In this document: positions 28,957 through 36,932 of the stretch, piece by piece
Numbering within the stretch: position 1 is the first letter of the stretch
How the letters are laid out: every line of letters starts with the position of its first letter
NCBI RefSeq assembly: GCF_003987135.1
Contig: NZ_PIPJ01000002.1
Span: 248,001 to 312,000 of the forward strand
DNA length: 64,000 bases
Origin: Aliidiomarina iranensis
GTDB taxonomy: Bacteria > Pseudomonadota > Gammaproteobacteria > Enterobacterales > Alteromonadaceae
Direction of reading: 5' to 3'
Notes under the pieces: generated by a model
Seen by the model: only the letters and a program-made list of their open reading frames with translations
What the model was told of the DNA's origin: nothing
Databases searched by the model: none
Program-made: the position numbers and the translations under genes

Positions 28957-29525
28957 GCCAAGCCAATACAGTTACCATAAAAGGTGCAAACTTGTTTTAC
29001 GGCTGGGGACATGGTGGAAGGGAAACTACTGAACAGCTTACAGAATGGAATGGAATGAGCGAAACCAGCAAGCTGATTGAAATCATAGACTTTGTGGAAT
29101 CAAGAGCCGATGCAATTATTAGAACGTTAGGCGATGACGCTGGCAGCCTGAACGCTAAAGGCCTAGCAGGTAACATTCTCATGAGGTGCAATAAAATAAA
29201 AGGTGGTGCGACTTCAATTATTGAGCTTATGCAGTTGGGAGCGCTAATAGAGCGAGTGGCCACAGAGAGTGCGGTTTACTCTGCATTGAAATTTAACGTC
29301 AAGCTGAAAGCCAGATCAATAAAAGGTGGTAATGAGAGCGGAAAGGCTCGCAAAGCGACAGCAAAGGAACGACAAGACGAGATCTTAAAGCAGTGGCATT
29401 CACTCACTAATAAAGAAGAACGCGCCCGGGTAAAGACTATTGAAGCACGATTAAGCAACACAGAGTTTAAGTGTACCGAGCGCACAATTCGCAGAGCATT
29501 AAAAGACGCAGGTATAAGGGGTTAA
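28953..29525 (+). CDS. Hypothetical protein with C-terminal helix-turn-helix-like region
   Basis: I do not recognise this 190-residue protein. Its ATG overlaps the integrase stop (ATGA), so the two are translationally coupled. Residues 35-105 are helical; a basic segment follows (ARSIKGGNESGKARKATAKER), and the end (KEERARVKTIEARLS, then CTERTIRRALKDAGI) resembles a recognition-helix arrangement. A shorter start at MSETSKLIEII (residue 35) is possible. In position it could be a DNA-binding regulator or excision cofactor; this is inference. Confidence 0.7.
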   Translation: MSQANTVTIKGANLFYGWGHGGRETTEQLTEWNGMSETSKLIEIIDFVESRADAIIRTLGDDAGSLNAKGLAGNILMRCNKIKGGATSIIELMQLGALIERVATESAVYSALKFNVKLKARSIKGGNESGKARKATAKERQDEILKQWHSLTNKEERARVKTIEARLSNTEFKCTERTIRRALKDAGIRG

Positions 29526-29605
29526 ACAAACGGACATGAACGGGGTTGCTGACCGCCCCTCTCCCTAGATTGGTGCTTGACACTAATCACCAAAGGGGAA
29601 AAGTC

Positions 29606-29782
29606 ATGCAATACCTATCAGATAAATCAGTAGCAGCACGTTACGACATAGCACGTTCAACCGTTTGGCTATGGCTTCAAAAAGGCAAGTTACCAAAGCC
29701 AGTTAAAATTAACGGTACACGCACCCGGTGGCCGTTGGCCGACCTTGAAGCGTTCGAGCAACGTCAAGGCGGTGCAGCATGA
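29606..29782 (+). CDS. AlpA-family transcriptional regulator/excisionase
   Basis: The preferred ATG at 29606 is preceded by AAAGGGGAAAA, an excellent ribosome-binding site; the longer upstream frame lacks one. The 58-residue product MQYLSDKSVAARYDIARST is a compact winged helix-turn-helix, with TVWLWLQKGKLPKP as turn and recognition helix and RTRWPLADLEAFEQR at the end, as in AlpA and phage excisionases. In P4-like satellites and PICIs AlpA activates element genes and can promote excision; the same role here is inferred from family and position. Confidence 0.88.
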   Translation: MQYLSDKSVAARYDIARSTVWLWLQKGKLPKPVKINGTRTRWPLADLEAFEQRQGGAA

Positions 29783-30024
29783 AAACTACACCTACCAAAG
29801 CATTTCTAAAGCGATTCAATAACGGCTTTCACTTCTGCGACACCAAAGCAGCACAAAGCACCGCAGATGCTCTGCTACGCGCTCAACAATCATTCTACCG
29901 CCACACTAACAGCGGCAACGCTAAAGCAGCGCACGAGGCGTGGCAGAACGTGGAAACGCTAGCGCATGAAGTGGAGCAGTTAGTTCTAGGTGGCGTGATC
30001 GAGTTGTACGAGGGGGATTTATAA
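29779..30024 (+). CDS. Hypothetical small protein between alpA and primase
   Basis: This 81-residue protein is unrecognised. It overlaps alpA by 4 bases (ATGA) and the primase-helicase by 1 base, so it is part of the early operon. The sequence is largely helical (AQSTADALLRAQQSFYRHTNS, AAHEAWQNVETLAHEVEQLVL) with an acidic C-terminus and no membrane segment. A replication or regulatory accessory role is possible from position only. Confidence 0.7.
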   Translation: MKTTPTKAFLKRFNNGFHFCDTKAAQSTADALLRAQQSFYRHTNSGNAKAAHEAWQNVETLAHEVEQLVLGGVIELYEGDL

Positions 30025-32600
30025 TGCAAACAAAAAAAGAAGCCCCGGCGGCAACCGAGGCGAGCGATTTAAATAAACCTAACAGTGCAAATTATACACA
30101 ATATCAGCAAGAAGCACTAGCTCAGGGATATAAGCCGCGTACGGTAAATGAAGATGTTATTGAGCTATCTGTTCCCGGTGAAATTCAAGATGTGGAACAG
30201 TGGATTGTTTGGCAATATCAGCCTAACCCGGGAAAGCAAAAGCCAAAGAAGATGCCATTACGCGTGGTAAAGGCAGGCTTTGAAAACGGTGATGTTGCTG
30301 ATGCAAAAACATACATGAGCTTCGAGCGAGCGCTTAATCTTTATCGTTCAAATAGCGAGCTAGATGGGATTGGTTTTGCACTCACTGAAAGCGATCCATA
30401 TACAGTGGCGGATCTCGATTCGTGCTTTTCCATTGATTCAGGAATTGATACGTGGGCGCAAGAAAAGATCGCAAAGGCCGCAAGTTGGACTGAGCTAACA
30501 CCAAGCGAGCAAGGTTTTCATATTGTGGTTAAAGCTGATGTGCAAGGCATGAAAAGCAAAAGCAAAAACTACCACGATTCAAAACTTGAGCTGTACCGCA
30601 CTGGCCGTTTTTTCACCGTTACTGGTAATTTGCTAGAACAACACGTTCAGCATTGCGAAATTAGCGATGGGCAGAGCTTTATTGAATGCGAGCATAAAGC
30701 GATTGTTAAGGCTCAGAACAGTTCAAGCAATACACCAAAGGCAGCGCACCAAAACAAGCCGCTAAGCGATGCAAAAGCCGTACTTGATGTAATTGCCGCG
30801 GTGGCCAGTAAAGGCGGTAAAGGCGCTCCAAATGCTGAGCAGTTCTTATACCTCCACAATAGTGGGTTCAGTGGTGAGGATCACTCAGCAGATGATTTAA
30901 GCTATCTAAACACCGCAGCTTTTTACACTGGAAAGAATGCCGAATTGATGCGTGAGCTTTATTTAAGTTCAGCATTATATCGCCCAAAATCTGAGCGTGA
31001 AGATTATGTGCAGCGTTCCATTGATAAAGCTATTTCAGGTACTCAAAACGTATTCGAGGGAGCGAGCCGCTATTTCAGAAACGAAGATGAGCAACCGCAA
31101 CACCCAAGCGCATGGCCGGAAGTTGTAGATCCTTTTTCTGAGTATGTAACACGGCAGTTCCCGATCAAGGTACTACCGAAAAGCATACAAGATCTATGCG
31201 CTCAGCTAAGCAATCAATCAGGGTTCGATAAGGGCGCTTATGCGTTTTGCTTTATCAGCGCCGCTTCTGCCTTGATGGATCACACCGCAAAACTTGGTAT
31301 GCGTATCATGAGCCAACCACCAATACTGTGGTTTGCACTGGTAAGCCCCTCAGGTGGCGGCAAATCCCCGGTTATGAACGCAGCAATGCGTTTCGTACGC
31401 ACACACCACGATCAGCAAGCAAAGGATTCAAAGGCGGCATTGGAGCGGTGGGCGAAAGCCTGTAAAGCCGCAAAAAACACCGAGGAAACACCACCACCGA
31501 AACCACCTTGGCGGCAAACAATCATTCAAGATACAACCGTTGAAGCCCTCGCTACCGCGTGCGCTGATAACCCCAAAGGCGTTATTTTTTACGCTGATGA
31601 GTTGACTGGTTTTATTGGCCAGATGGACGCTTACAGCTCAGGCGGTGCAGCAAGTAAAGATCGTGGCGTGTACTTATCTGCCTTTGATGGCGGTGCAAAA
31701 ACAATCAACCGGAAAAACCAACAGCACCCGATGGTTGTTGATAATTTATCGTTATCAATACTGGCCGGCGTTCAGCCGGAAAAGCTCGCAGAGATGTATT
31801 CTCAGCGTGGCGGTGGCTCCTCTGATGGATTGTTTCAGCGCTTTATGGTTTACGCTATGAAAGAGCAGCAAGACGTTGATTATACCGCCGAAATTGATCC
31901 GTTTACAGAAACCTCAGTGAGTAACTTGTTTCAATGGTTGAATGAATGGAAAGAAGCCGGATTCTTTCACGCCAGAGGCGTTCATTTAAGCCCTCAAGCG
32001 CTTCCACGATTGCAGCAATATCACAACGATATGAAAACGATTGCACAGCGCACAGCTTCTGCCAGACAGGCTGAGCATTACAACAAATATCCGGGCTATG
32101 TTGGCCGCATTGCAGTTGTACTTCACTACCTACGATGCTCAGCGAAAGGCGAGTATGAGCAAGAAGTTTCACTCGCAACGCTTGAAGATGCTATTGAGCT
32201 GATGGGCGCCTTGTTCTCGCACTCTGATGCGGTTTATCAAGTGATTGAACGGCAAGCCGGCGGCGCAGGTGATTTAATGCGTTCAGCAGCCGAGGCGATA
32301 CTCAGTAAAAAATGGGAAACATTCAAGCGCGGCGACCTAACCCGAAACGCTACTGGTTGGCGTGAAGAAAAAGATCGCAACAAAACGGAAAACGCGATTG
32401 ATTTACTTATTGAGTTTGGTTGGATTGCAGATGTAACCCCTGCCCCGGTTGATGGTAAACGTGGGCGGCGCTCTGATGGTCTGTTTGCGGTGAATCCACA
32501 GGTGCATGATAAGTTTCAGCACAAAGCTGAGCGCATTGTTCAGATGCGCAAAGAGCGTTATGAAGCTATTAAACGTGCCGGGGCTGATAGAGTTGCTTAA
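30024..32600 (+). CDS. Primase-polymerase/DUF3987 helicase fusion protein
   Basis: The 858-residue replication protein has an N-terminal archaeo-eukaryotic primase-like region: a VADLD acidic motif at 128-132, then WTELTPSEQGFHIVVKA (155-171) and LELYRTGRFFTVTGN (188-202), the pattern of NrS-1-polymerase-like phage primases. A DUF3987 ATPase follows, with Walker A SPSGGGKS at 441-448 and Walker B FYADE at 522-526. By family knowledge such fusions prime and unwind element DNA. It starts 1 base into the stop of the preceding gene. The 332-base gap downstream contains a long inverted repeat and may be its origin. Confidence 0.88.
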   Translation: MQTKKEAPAATEASDLNKPNSANYTQYQQEALAQGYKPRTVNEDVIELSVPGEIQDVEQWIVWQYQPNPGKQKPKKMPLRVVKAGFENGDVADAKTYMSFERALNLYRSNSELDGIGFALTESDPYTVADLDSCFSIDSGIDTWAQEKIAKAASWTELTPSEQGFHIVVKADVQGMKSKSKNYHDSKLELYRTGRFFTVTGNLLEQHVQHCEISDGQSFIECEHKAIVKAQNSSSNTPKAAHQNKPLSDAKAVLDVIAAVASKGGKGAPNAEQFLYLHNSGFSGEDHSADDLSYLNTAAFYTGKNAELMRELYLSSALYRPKSEREDYVQRSIDKAISGTQNVFEGASRYFRNEDEQPQHPSAWPEVVDPFSEYVTRQFPIKVLPKSIQDLCAQLSNQSGFDKGAYAFCFISAASALMDHTAKLGMRIMSQPPILWFALVSPSGGGKSPVMNAAMRFVRTHHDQQAKDSKAALERWAKACKAAKNTEETPPPKPPWRQTIIQDTTVEALATACADNPKGVIFYADELTGFIGQMDAYSSGGAASKDRGVYLSAFDGGAKTINRKNQQHPMVVDNLSLSILAGVQPEKLAEMYSQRGGGSSDGLFQRFMVYAMKEQQDVDYTAEIDPFTETSVSNLFQWLNEWKEAGFFHARGVHLSPQALPRLQQYHNDMKTIAQRTASARQAEHYNKYPGYVGRIAVVLHYLRCSAKGEYEQEVSLATLEDAIELMGALFSHSDAVYQVIERQAGGAGDLMRSAAEAILSKKWETFKRGDLTRNATGWREEKDRNKTENAIDLLIEFGWIADVTPAPVDGKRGRRSDGLFAVNPQVHDKFQHKAERIVQMRKERYEAIKRAGADRVA

Positions 32601-32932
32601 TTAGTTGTAAAAGTTGTATGTGCGTACGAGATTAATAGATTTATTTTATAGGGTTTCAATCTTTATACCTTGTACGCGCATACAATTAATTCAATTAAAT
32701 ACCCTCAACCTTGTGGAAGTACCTATTACATAAAGATAGGCTCAGACCACCACCAAAAACCGACCCCTACCCCCTCTTTACGGCCTTATGGGTTCCATAT
32801 CCGACACCATCACGCCCTATCTATGCTAGCTGCAGAACGATACCGATTCTACCTACCAAAAAACATACCATATAGGCCTTGATTATCGCCCTGCTATACG
32901 TCAAACTATAACAAATGATATAGAGGTATCGC
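32601..32932 (+). other. Non-coding region of the element, candidate replication origin
   Basis: These 332 bases between the primase and terminase genes contain no gene I can support. A 14-bp inverted repeat with one mismatch lies at 32614-32627 (TTGTATGTGCGTAC) and 32672-32685 (GTACGCGCATACAA), separated by 44 mostly AT bases. A C-rich stretch with repeated CCACC, CCCCTACCCCC follows near 32740-32775. An origin next to the replication gene, a promoter for the packaging genes, or a packaging site are all possible. Confidence 0.5.
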
Positions 32933-33289
32933 ATGAGCAAGCACACCACACCGCCGCAGAAGTTTACACAAGGTTGGCTAACCCAGTTAGATGGGCGCAC
33001 TGGCGTTGCACAGGTTATGCGTGAGCGCTATACGGCCTTAACCAATGATCTTGGTGGTGCAGCCTCATTGTCATATCAAGAGCGGCTATTAGTTGAGCGC
33101 GTTCTATGGCTCGAATACTGGATTGCTCAGCAAGAGCAAGGTTTAGCAAACGGCGGTGATGTTGATATGGGGCGTTACACGCAAGCCGTGAATAGCGTAC
33201 AAGGTTTAGTGATGAAGTTAGGCCTGCAACGTAGAGCCAAAGACACACCAGACCTTGCTTCATTCCTACGCGAGAGAGCTACTGCATGA
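32933..33289 (+). CDS. Probable phage terminase small subunit
   Basis: The 118-residue helical protein lies immediately before and overlaps by 4 bases the large terminase gene, the usual place for the small subunit. It contains a central helical segment (YQERLLVERVLWLEYWIAQQEQ) and a basic C-terminus (LGLQRRAKDTPDLASFLRERA). I do not recognise a named family, so the assignment rests on size, composition and position. If correct, it would recognise the element's own packaging site. Confidence 0.65.
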   Translation: MSKHTTPPQKFTQGWLTQLDGRTGVAQVMRERYTALTNDLGGAASLSYQERLLVERVLWLEYWIAQQEQGLANGGDVDMGRYTQAVNSVQGLVMKLGLQRRAKDTPDLASFLRERATA

Positions 33290-34656
33290 ATATCGTGGAC
33301 GTGATGACAGACCCGGCTTTGTTCGGCAACCAATTCGGTGGCCGCAGTTGGTCTGCGTGGCGTTCCTTGTTGGCTGGCTTCTATGGTCTAAAAACCAATG
33401 CAAAGAAGTTCGAGCAGCTAACGCACAGGAAGCCCCCTAAGCAAGCCGCAGAAGAATTATGGCTGGCCGTTGGTCGTAGAGGTGGCAAGACCCAAGCAGC
33501 GGCGCTATTGGCCGTTTATGAGGCCTGCTTTAACGATTACACAGACAGGCTATCACCGGGCGAAGTAGCAACGGTTTTCGTTATTGCGGCAGATCGCAAG
33601 CAAGCGCGTTCAGCTATGCGATACATACGCGGTCTACTGCAGTCAAACCCTATGCTTGAAAAGATGATCGTAAAAGATGGTGAAGAAGTCATTGAGCTAT
33701 CAAACCGAACAGCAATCGAGATCATGACAGCGAGCCACAAATCAATTCGTGGTTATACCGTAGCAGCGGCTATATGCGATGAAATAGCGTTTTGGTCGGC
33801 TGATGGTGCGAACCCTGATAAAGAGATTTTAAGCGCATTACGCCCCTCTATGGCCACGCTAGGCGGTAAGTTGTTCGCGTTGTCATCGCCCTATGCTCGA
33901 AAGGGCATATTGTGGGAAACCTACCGCAAGCATTTTGGGAAAGACAGCAAGCGCATTCTAGTAGCCCAAGCGCCCACGCTAACGATGAACCCGACCTTGC
34001 CCAAGCACGTTGTAGAGCAGGCGTTAGAGGAAGATCCAAGCGCGGCTAAAGCTGAATACTTGGCAGAGTTTCGCACAGACGTTGAAACCTACGTTAGCCA
34101 AGAGATTGTAGACGCTTGCACGATACCGGGGCGCGTTGAGTTACCGCCAATTAAAGAGAAACGCTATTTTGGCTTTGTTGATCCCAGTGGTGGCAGTAAA
34201 GACGCGATGACTTGCGCGATTGCTCACAAAGAGAATGATTTAACAGTCATTGATGCTTATCGAGTAGTAAAGCCGCCATTCAGCCCTGAAAGCGTAGTTG
34301 AGGAGTTTGCAGACTTCTTCAAGTCTTACCGGGTGCGAACCATTACGGGCGATAGATACGCCGGAGAATGGCCGCGAGAGCAGTTTTCAAAGCGTGGCAT
34401 TAAGTATGAGCCAAGTGCAGCACCGAAAAGCGACCTGTACCGCGATATGTTGCCGCTATTGAACAGTAGACGCGTTGAATTGCCAGATTGCGATCAGCTA
34501 CGCAGAGAATTAACCGGGCTTGAAAGAAGAACCGCCAGAGGTGGTAAAGATTCCATAGACCACGCGCCCGGCGCTCATGATGATTTAGTGAACAGTATTG
34601 CAGGCGTAATCGTGGCCGTGAATGGCAGACGAACAGACTTTATTTTTTCGTGTTAG
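33286..34656 (+). CDS. Phage terminase large subunit
   Basis: The 456-residue packaging motor appears complete. The ATPase has Walker A VGRRGGKT at 62-69 and Walker B AICDE at 162-166, followed by the coupling region KLFALSSPYARKGILWE. The RNase H-like nuclease has Asp residues at D299 (FGFVDPSGGSKDA), D356 (ITGDRYAG) and D432/D433 (GAHDDLVNS). By family knowledge it cuts concatemeric DNA and drives it into a prohead through the portal. No portal gene follows, so it would have to act on a helper phage portal. Its start overlaps the small subunit gene. Confidence 0.92.
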   Translation: MNIVDVMTDPALFGNQFGGRSWSAWRSLLAGFYGLKTNAKKFEQLTHRKPPKQAAEELWLAVGRRGGKTQAAALLAVYEACFNDYTDRLSPGEVATVFVIAADRKQARSAMRYIRGLLQSNPMLEKMIVKDGEEVIELSNRTAIEIMTASHKSIRGYTVAAAICDEIAFWSADGANPDKEILSALRPSMATLGGKLFALSSPYARKGILWETYRKHFGKDSKRILVAQAPTLTMNPTLPKHVVEQALEEDPSAAKAEYLAEFRTDVETYVSQEIVDACTIPGRVELPPIKEKRYFGFVDPSGGSKDAMTCAIAHKENDLTVIDAYRVVKPPFSPESVVEEFADFFKSYRVRTITGDRYAGEWPREQFSKRGIKYEPSAAPKSDLYRDMLPLLNSRRVELPDCDQLRRELTGLERRTARGGKDSIDHAPGAHDDLVNSIAGVIVAVNGRRTDFIFSC

Positions 34657-34792
34657 TCACAATCCCCCGATGTGATTAGCACAGCGGTTTAATTGCGTGA
34701 GGCAGTTACCGCCCGATCAAGTGGTTACGAGAGGTAGCACACTATTCGGCAAAGATGATGGGGGTAATCTTTTAATGAAATAGGTGAATACT
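34657..34792 (+). promoter_or_regulatory. Gap between terminase and capsid genes
   Basis: In HK97-type phages this position holds portal and head-protease genes of about 2 kb; here there are only 136 bases with no open frame. It has short inverted repeats (GCGGT at 34684, ACCGC at 34708) and ends with AGGTG, the ribosome-binding site of the capsid gene. A promoter may lie here but no clear -35/-10 pair is visible. Confidence 0.4.
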
Positions 34793-35926
34793 ATGAACCA
34801 CGAAATCAAAGAAATGGCAGCGCAGATCAATACTGCAGCCACAGAAGTTAAAAGCCGTTTAAGCGAAGCAGAGCTAACGGTAAAAAGTTTTGAAGATCGT
34901 TTAACCAGTATTGAGGTTGCGTCAAAGCGCCCCTATGCAGGCAACGTGACTGAATCAAAGAGCGACCCAGAGCTAAAAGGCTTTTTAACCAAAGGCACAA
35001 GCCCAATGGAACGCAAAGATTTATCTGTTACCAATGATGGGCAAGGTGTTTCCGTTCGCTCGCAGTGGTCAGATCGTATCTTCAAGCTGATCCGAGAGTT
35101 CTCACCAATCCGAAGCGTGGCTAGCGTCATGCGCACGAATAGCGATTCGCTCGAAGTCTTAATTGACCGCGAAGAACCGCAAAGTGATTGGATTGGCGAG
35201 CTTGACCCACGAAACGACACCAGCACTTCATTTTTAACGCGCCACAGAATCAACGTGCATGAGCATTATGCTTACCCAAGCATTACGCTTCAAATGCTCG
35301 AAGATTCAAATTTTGACGTTGAACAATGGTTACAGAGCAAGTTAGTAACCAAGTTTTCACGACAAGAAGCAGACGCGTTTATTAACGGTGATGGTAACGG
35401 TAAGCCACGCGGCATTTTGAATTATTCCTTTGTGCCAGAAGCCGATTTTACGTGGGGCGCTGATCCTGATCTATACGAGATGGGCAGCCAATACACAGGT
35501 GCAGCAGGTGACATTTCTAGCGCAGATGTTCTGTTTGATCTTGTGGATTCGTTGAAATCGAATTACCTACCGGGTGCCAGTTTTATGATGACCCGAGCTA
35601 TGCGAAATAAAATCCGCAAATTGAAAGACGCGGAAAACCGCTATTTGCTCGAACCGTCATTAACTGCAGGCGCACCAGATCGCTTGCTAGGTTATCCAGT
35701 TGCAATCGCAGAGGATATGCCAGCACTAGCGGCTGATGTTGTAGGCGTTCTATTCGGTAACTTTAACGAGGGCTATACCATTGTTGATCGCGTGGATTTA
35801 TCCGTACAACGTGACGCAGTAACACGCCCCGGCTGGGTTAAGTATTTTGCGCGCCGCCGCACAGGTGGAGCGTTAACCAACCCAGAGGCCGTGAAAGCAC
35901 TTGTGCTAGGCACTGAGCCAGTATAA
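34793..35926 (+). CDS. Phage major capsid protein, HK97 fold
   Basis: The preferred ATG at 34793 has AGGTG 6 bases upstream; a GTG at 34784 overlaps that site. The 377-residue product has an N-terminal coiled coil at about 5-45 (delta or scaffold-like), then the HK97-fold shell domain from about 85: RIFKLIREFSPIRSVASVM, FINGDGNGKPRGILNY, the P domain helix and LLGYPVAIAEDMPALA near the end, closing with VGVLFGNFNEGYTIVDR. Its length is close to HK97 gp5. No separate maturation protease or portal gene is present. It would form the shell of its own particles or modify helper capsids. Confidence 0.9.
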   Translation: MNHEIKEMAAQINTAATEVKSRLSEAELTVKSFEDRLTSIEVASKRPYAGNVTESKSDPELKGFLTKGTSPMERKDLSVTNDGQGVSVRSQWSDRIFKLIREFSPIRSVASVMRTNSDSLEVLIDREEPQSDWIGELDPRNDTSTSFLTRHRINVHEHYAYPSITLQMLEDSNFDVEQWLQSKLVTKFSRQEADAFINGDGNGKPRGILNYSFVPEADFTWGADPDLYEMGSQYTGAAGDISSADVLFDLVDSLKSNYLPGASFMMTRAMRNKIRKLKDAENRYLLEPSLTAGAPDRLLGYPVAIAEDMPALAADVVGVLFGNFNEGYTIVDRVDLSVQRDAVTRPGWVKYFARRRTGGALTNPEAVKALVLGTEPV

Positions 35927-36077
35927 CGAAAGGGGCGCAAGCCCCTTTACCCCACGTTCTGCGGTGGGCAGCTACGCTGATAAGTGCAGACGCGGTTTTA
36001 GTCGGATAGTCACCGCGATCCATAAAGTAACGCCGACAGCCTGCGGATAACGTGAGTATCGCGGCAGGCACTTTTAA
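35927..36077. other. Structured non-coding region after the capsid gene
   Basis: An 8-bp hairpin (AAAGGGGC with GCCCCTTT, loop GCAA) sits at 35929-35948 directly after the capsid stop; it lacks a T run, so termination is only probable. Further inverted repeats follow: CCCAC/GTGGG near 35951-35968 and CCGCGAT at 36013-36019 with ATCGCGG at 36058-36064. The region separates the convergent capsid and lipoprotein genes and may hold a terminator or a cis-acting packaging site. Confidence 0.45.
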
Positions 36078-36647
36078 TTAAATTAGATCTAAGAATTTAG
36101 CTATTCTTGCTCGTGCCATCTCTTGACCATAATTCGATACATTTTCATGAAACACACCATCTTCATACCCATCGTTGGTGGTGAATCTCACTCTAACATC
36201 TTCCGCTTCAACCATTCGGTGCAAATAATCAAGAGAAATAGTCACAACAGCAGTGCTTTTCGTGTAGATAGTTTTTGAAACCGTGTTGTAACTACCTGAA
36301 TCCAAGTCAGTGCCCCCATGTACTTCGAAGGTAGAAATCTCACCATTAATGTTTACGCTAAAAGATTCATAAGTACGATAAACATCAGAAGATGACGATG
36401 ATGAGCTGTATTCTAAAACTAATAAAACTTCGGAAGGCTTCGCTTCACTCCAAATAGCACCAACTTTTGATGAGGTTGCATAGGCCTTACCATCACTTGC
36501 AACAAAAGTGGGCGTTACCTGAACCACCCTTTTTCCGTCAAAGGAACTAACTTCTTCTGATATGACACCTAATCCCGCCATAGCATCCATTTGGGCTACG
36601 CACCCTTGAAGCGTAAAACTAATTATTAAAACAGCAAGTATTCTCAT
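36078..36647 (-). CDS. Predicted lipoprotein, cargo gene of the element
   Basis: From the ATG at 36647 (GGGAAAA upstream) the product has 189 residues with a lipoprotein signal peptide ending in lipobox LQGC, Cys at residue 16. The mature part is Ser/Thr/Val-rich and predicted mostly beta (VLLVLEYSSSSSSSDVYRTY, then VSKTIYTKSTAVVTISLDY), suggesting an immunoglobulin-like or similar fold. I do not recognise the family. It is the only minus-strand gene in the element, placed next to attR like a lysogenic-conversion (moron) gene. Its promoter would lie in 36648-36781. Confidence 0.75.
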   Translation of the reverse strand: MRILAVLIISFTLQGCVAQMDAMAGLGVISEEVSSFDGKRVVQVTPTFVASDGKAYATSSKVGAIWSEAKPSEVLLVLEYSSSSSSSDVYRTYESFSVNINGEISTFEVHGGTDLDSGSYNTVSKTIYTKSTAVVTISLDYLHRMVEAEDVRVRFTTNDGYEDGVFHENVSNYGQEMARARIAKFLDLI

Positions 36648-36781
36648 GTTTTTTCCCATTTTTATGGATTAATAGTTAATCAACATAAAACAGTATAGCT
36701 CAACATAAGAAAGTTTTTTAAGGTGTTTTTATGGTAGGTATTTTATGGAATCGGCCTGAAAGCCTTATAAATACTAGAGAT

Positions 36782-36795
36782 TGGTGCCCGGGGCC
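36782..36795. repeat. attR core within the tRNA-Leu 3' end
   Basis: TGGTGCCCGGGGCC, identical to 27504-27517. It covers the CCA end and acceptor/T-stem side of tRNA-Leu(UAA). Confidence 0.8.
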
Positions 36796-36868
36796 GGACT
36801 CGAACCGGCACGACCGTTAAGTCGAGGGATTTTAAATCCCTTGTGTCTACCAATTTCACCACCCGGGC
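36782..36868 (-). tRNA. leuZ: tRNA-Leu(UAA)
   Basis: A complete 87-base cloverleaf with encoded CCA on the minus strand: 5' GCCCGGGTGG, anticodon loop TTTAAAA giving UAA, a variable arm, and TTCGAGTCC in the T loop. Its last 14 bases are the attR copy of the element's direct repeat, so integration leaves the tRNA intact. Order Gly-Cys-Leu matches E. coli glyW-cysT-leuZ. Confidence 0.95.
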
Positions 36869-36932
36869 TTTTCAGTAGGCACTATTTCTAGTGTTTGTAT
36901 TTCTGATAAGAACCAATTTGATTCTTGGAAAC

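Larger units (their letters stand above)
27504..36795 (+). mobile_element. Integrated phage-satellite-like element in tRNA-Leu(UAA)
   Basis: A 14-bp direct repeat, TGGTGCCCGGGGCC, occurs at 27504-27517 and at 36782-36795, the latter being the 3' end of tRNA-Leu(UAA). The 9.3 kb between carries, in order, a tyrosine integrase, an unknown protein, an AlpA-like regulator, a small unknown protein, a primase-helicase, a probable small terminase, a large terminase, an HK97-fold major capsid protein, and an oppositely oriented lipoprotein. All plus-strand genes are densely packed and the early genes overlap by 1-4 bases. There is no visible portal, head protease, tail or lysis gene. The gene set fits a phage satellite (capsid-carrying PICI, VEIME or tycheposon-like in content) better than a complete prophage; a decayed prophage remnant is the main alternative. 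Confidence 0.85.

Noticed and set aside
32670-32882. 70-codon open frame in the gap between primase and terminase
   Set aside because: It starts with TTG without a ribosome-binding site, its composition is unlike the element's proteins (rich in His, Pro, Tyr), and it overlaps the inverted repeat; a non-coding function is more likely.
27504-36795. Interpretation of the element as a complete inducible prophage
   Set aside because: Portal, protease, head-tail connector, tail, lysis and CI-type repressor genes are all missing and the total size is only 9.3 kb.
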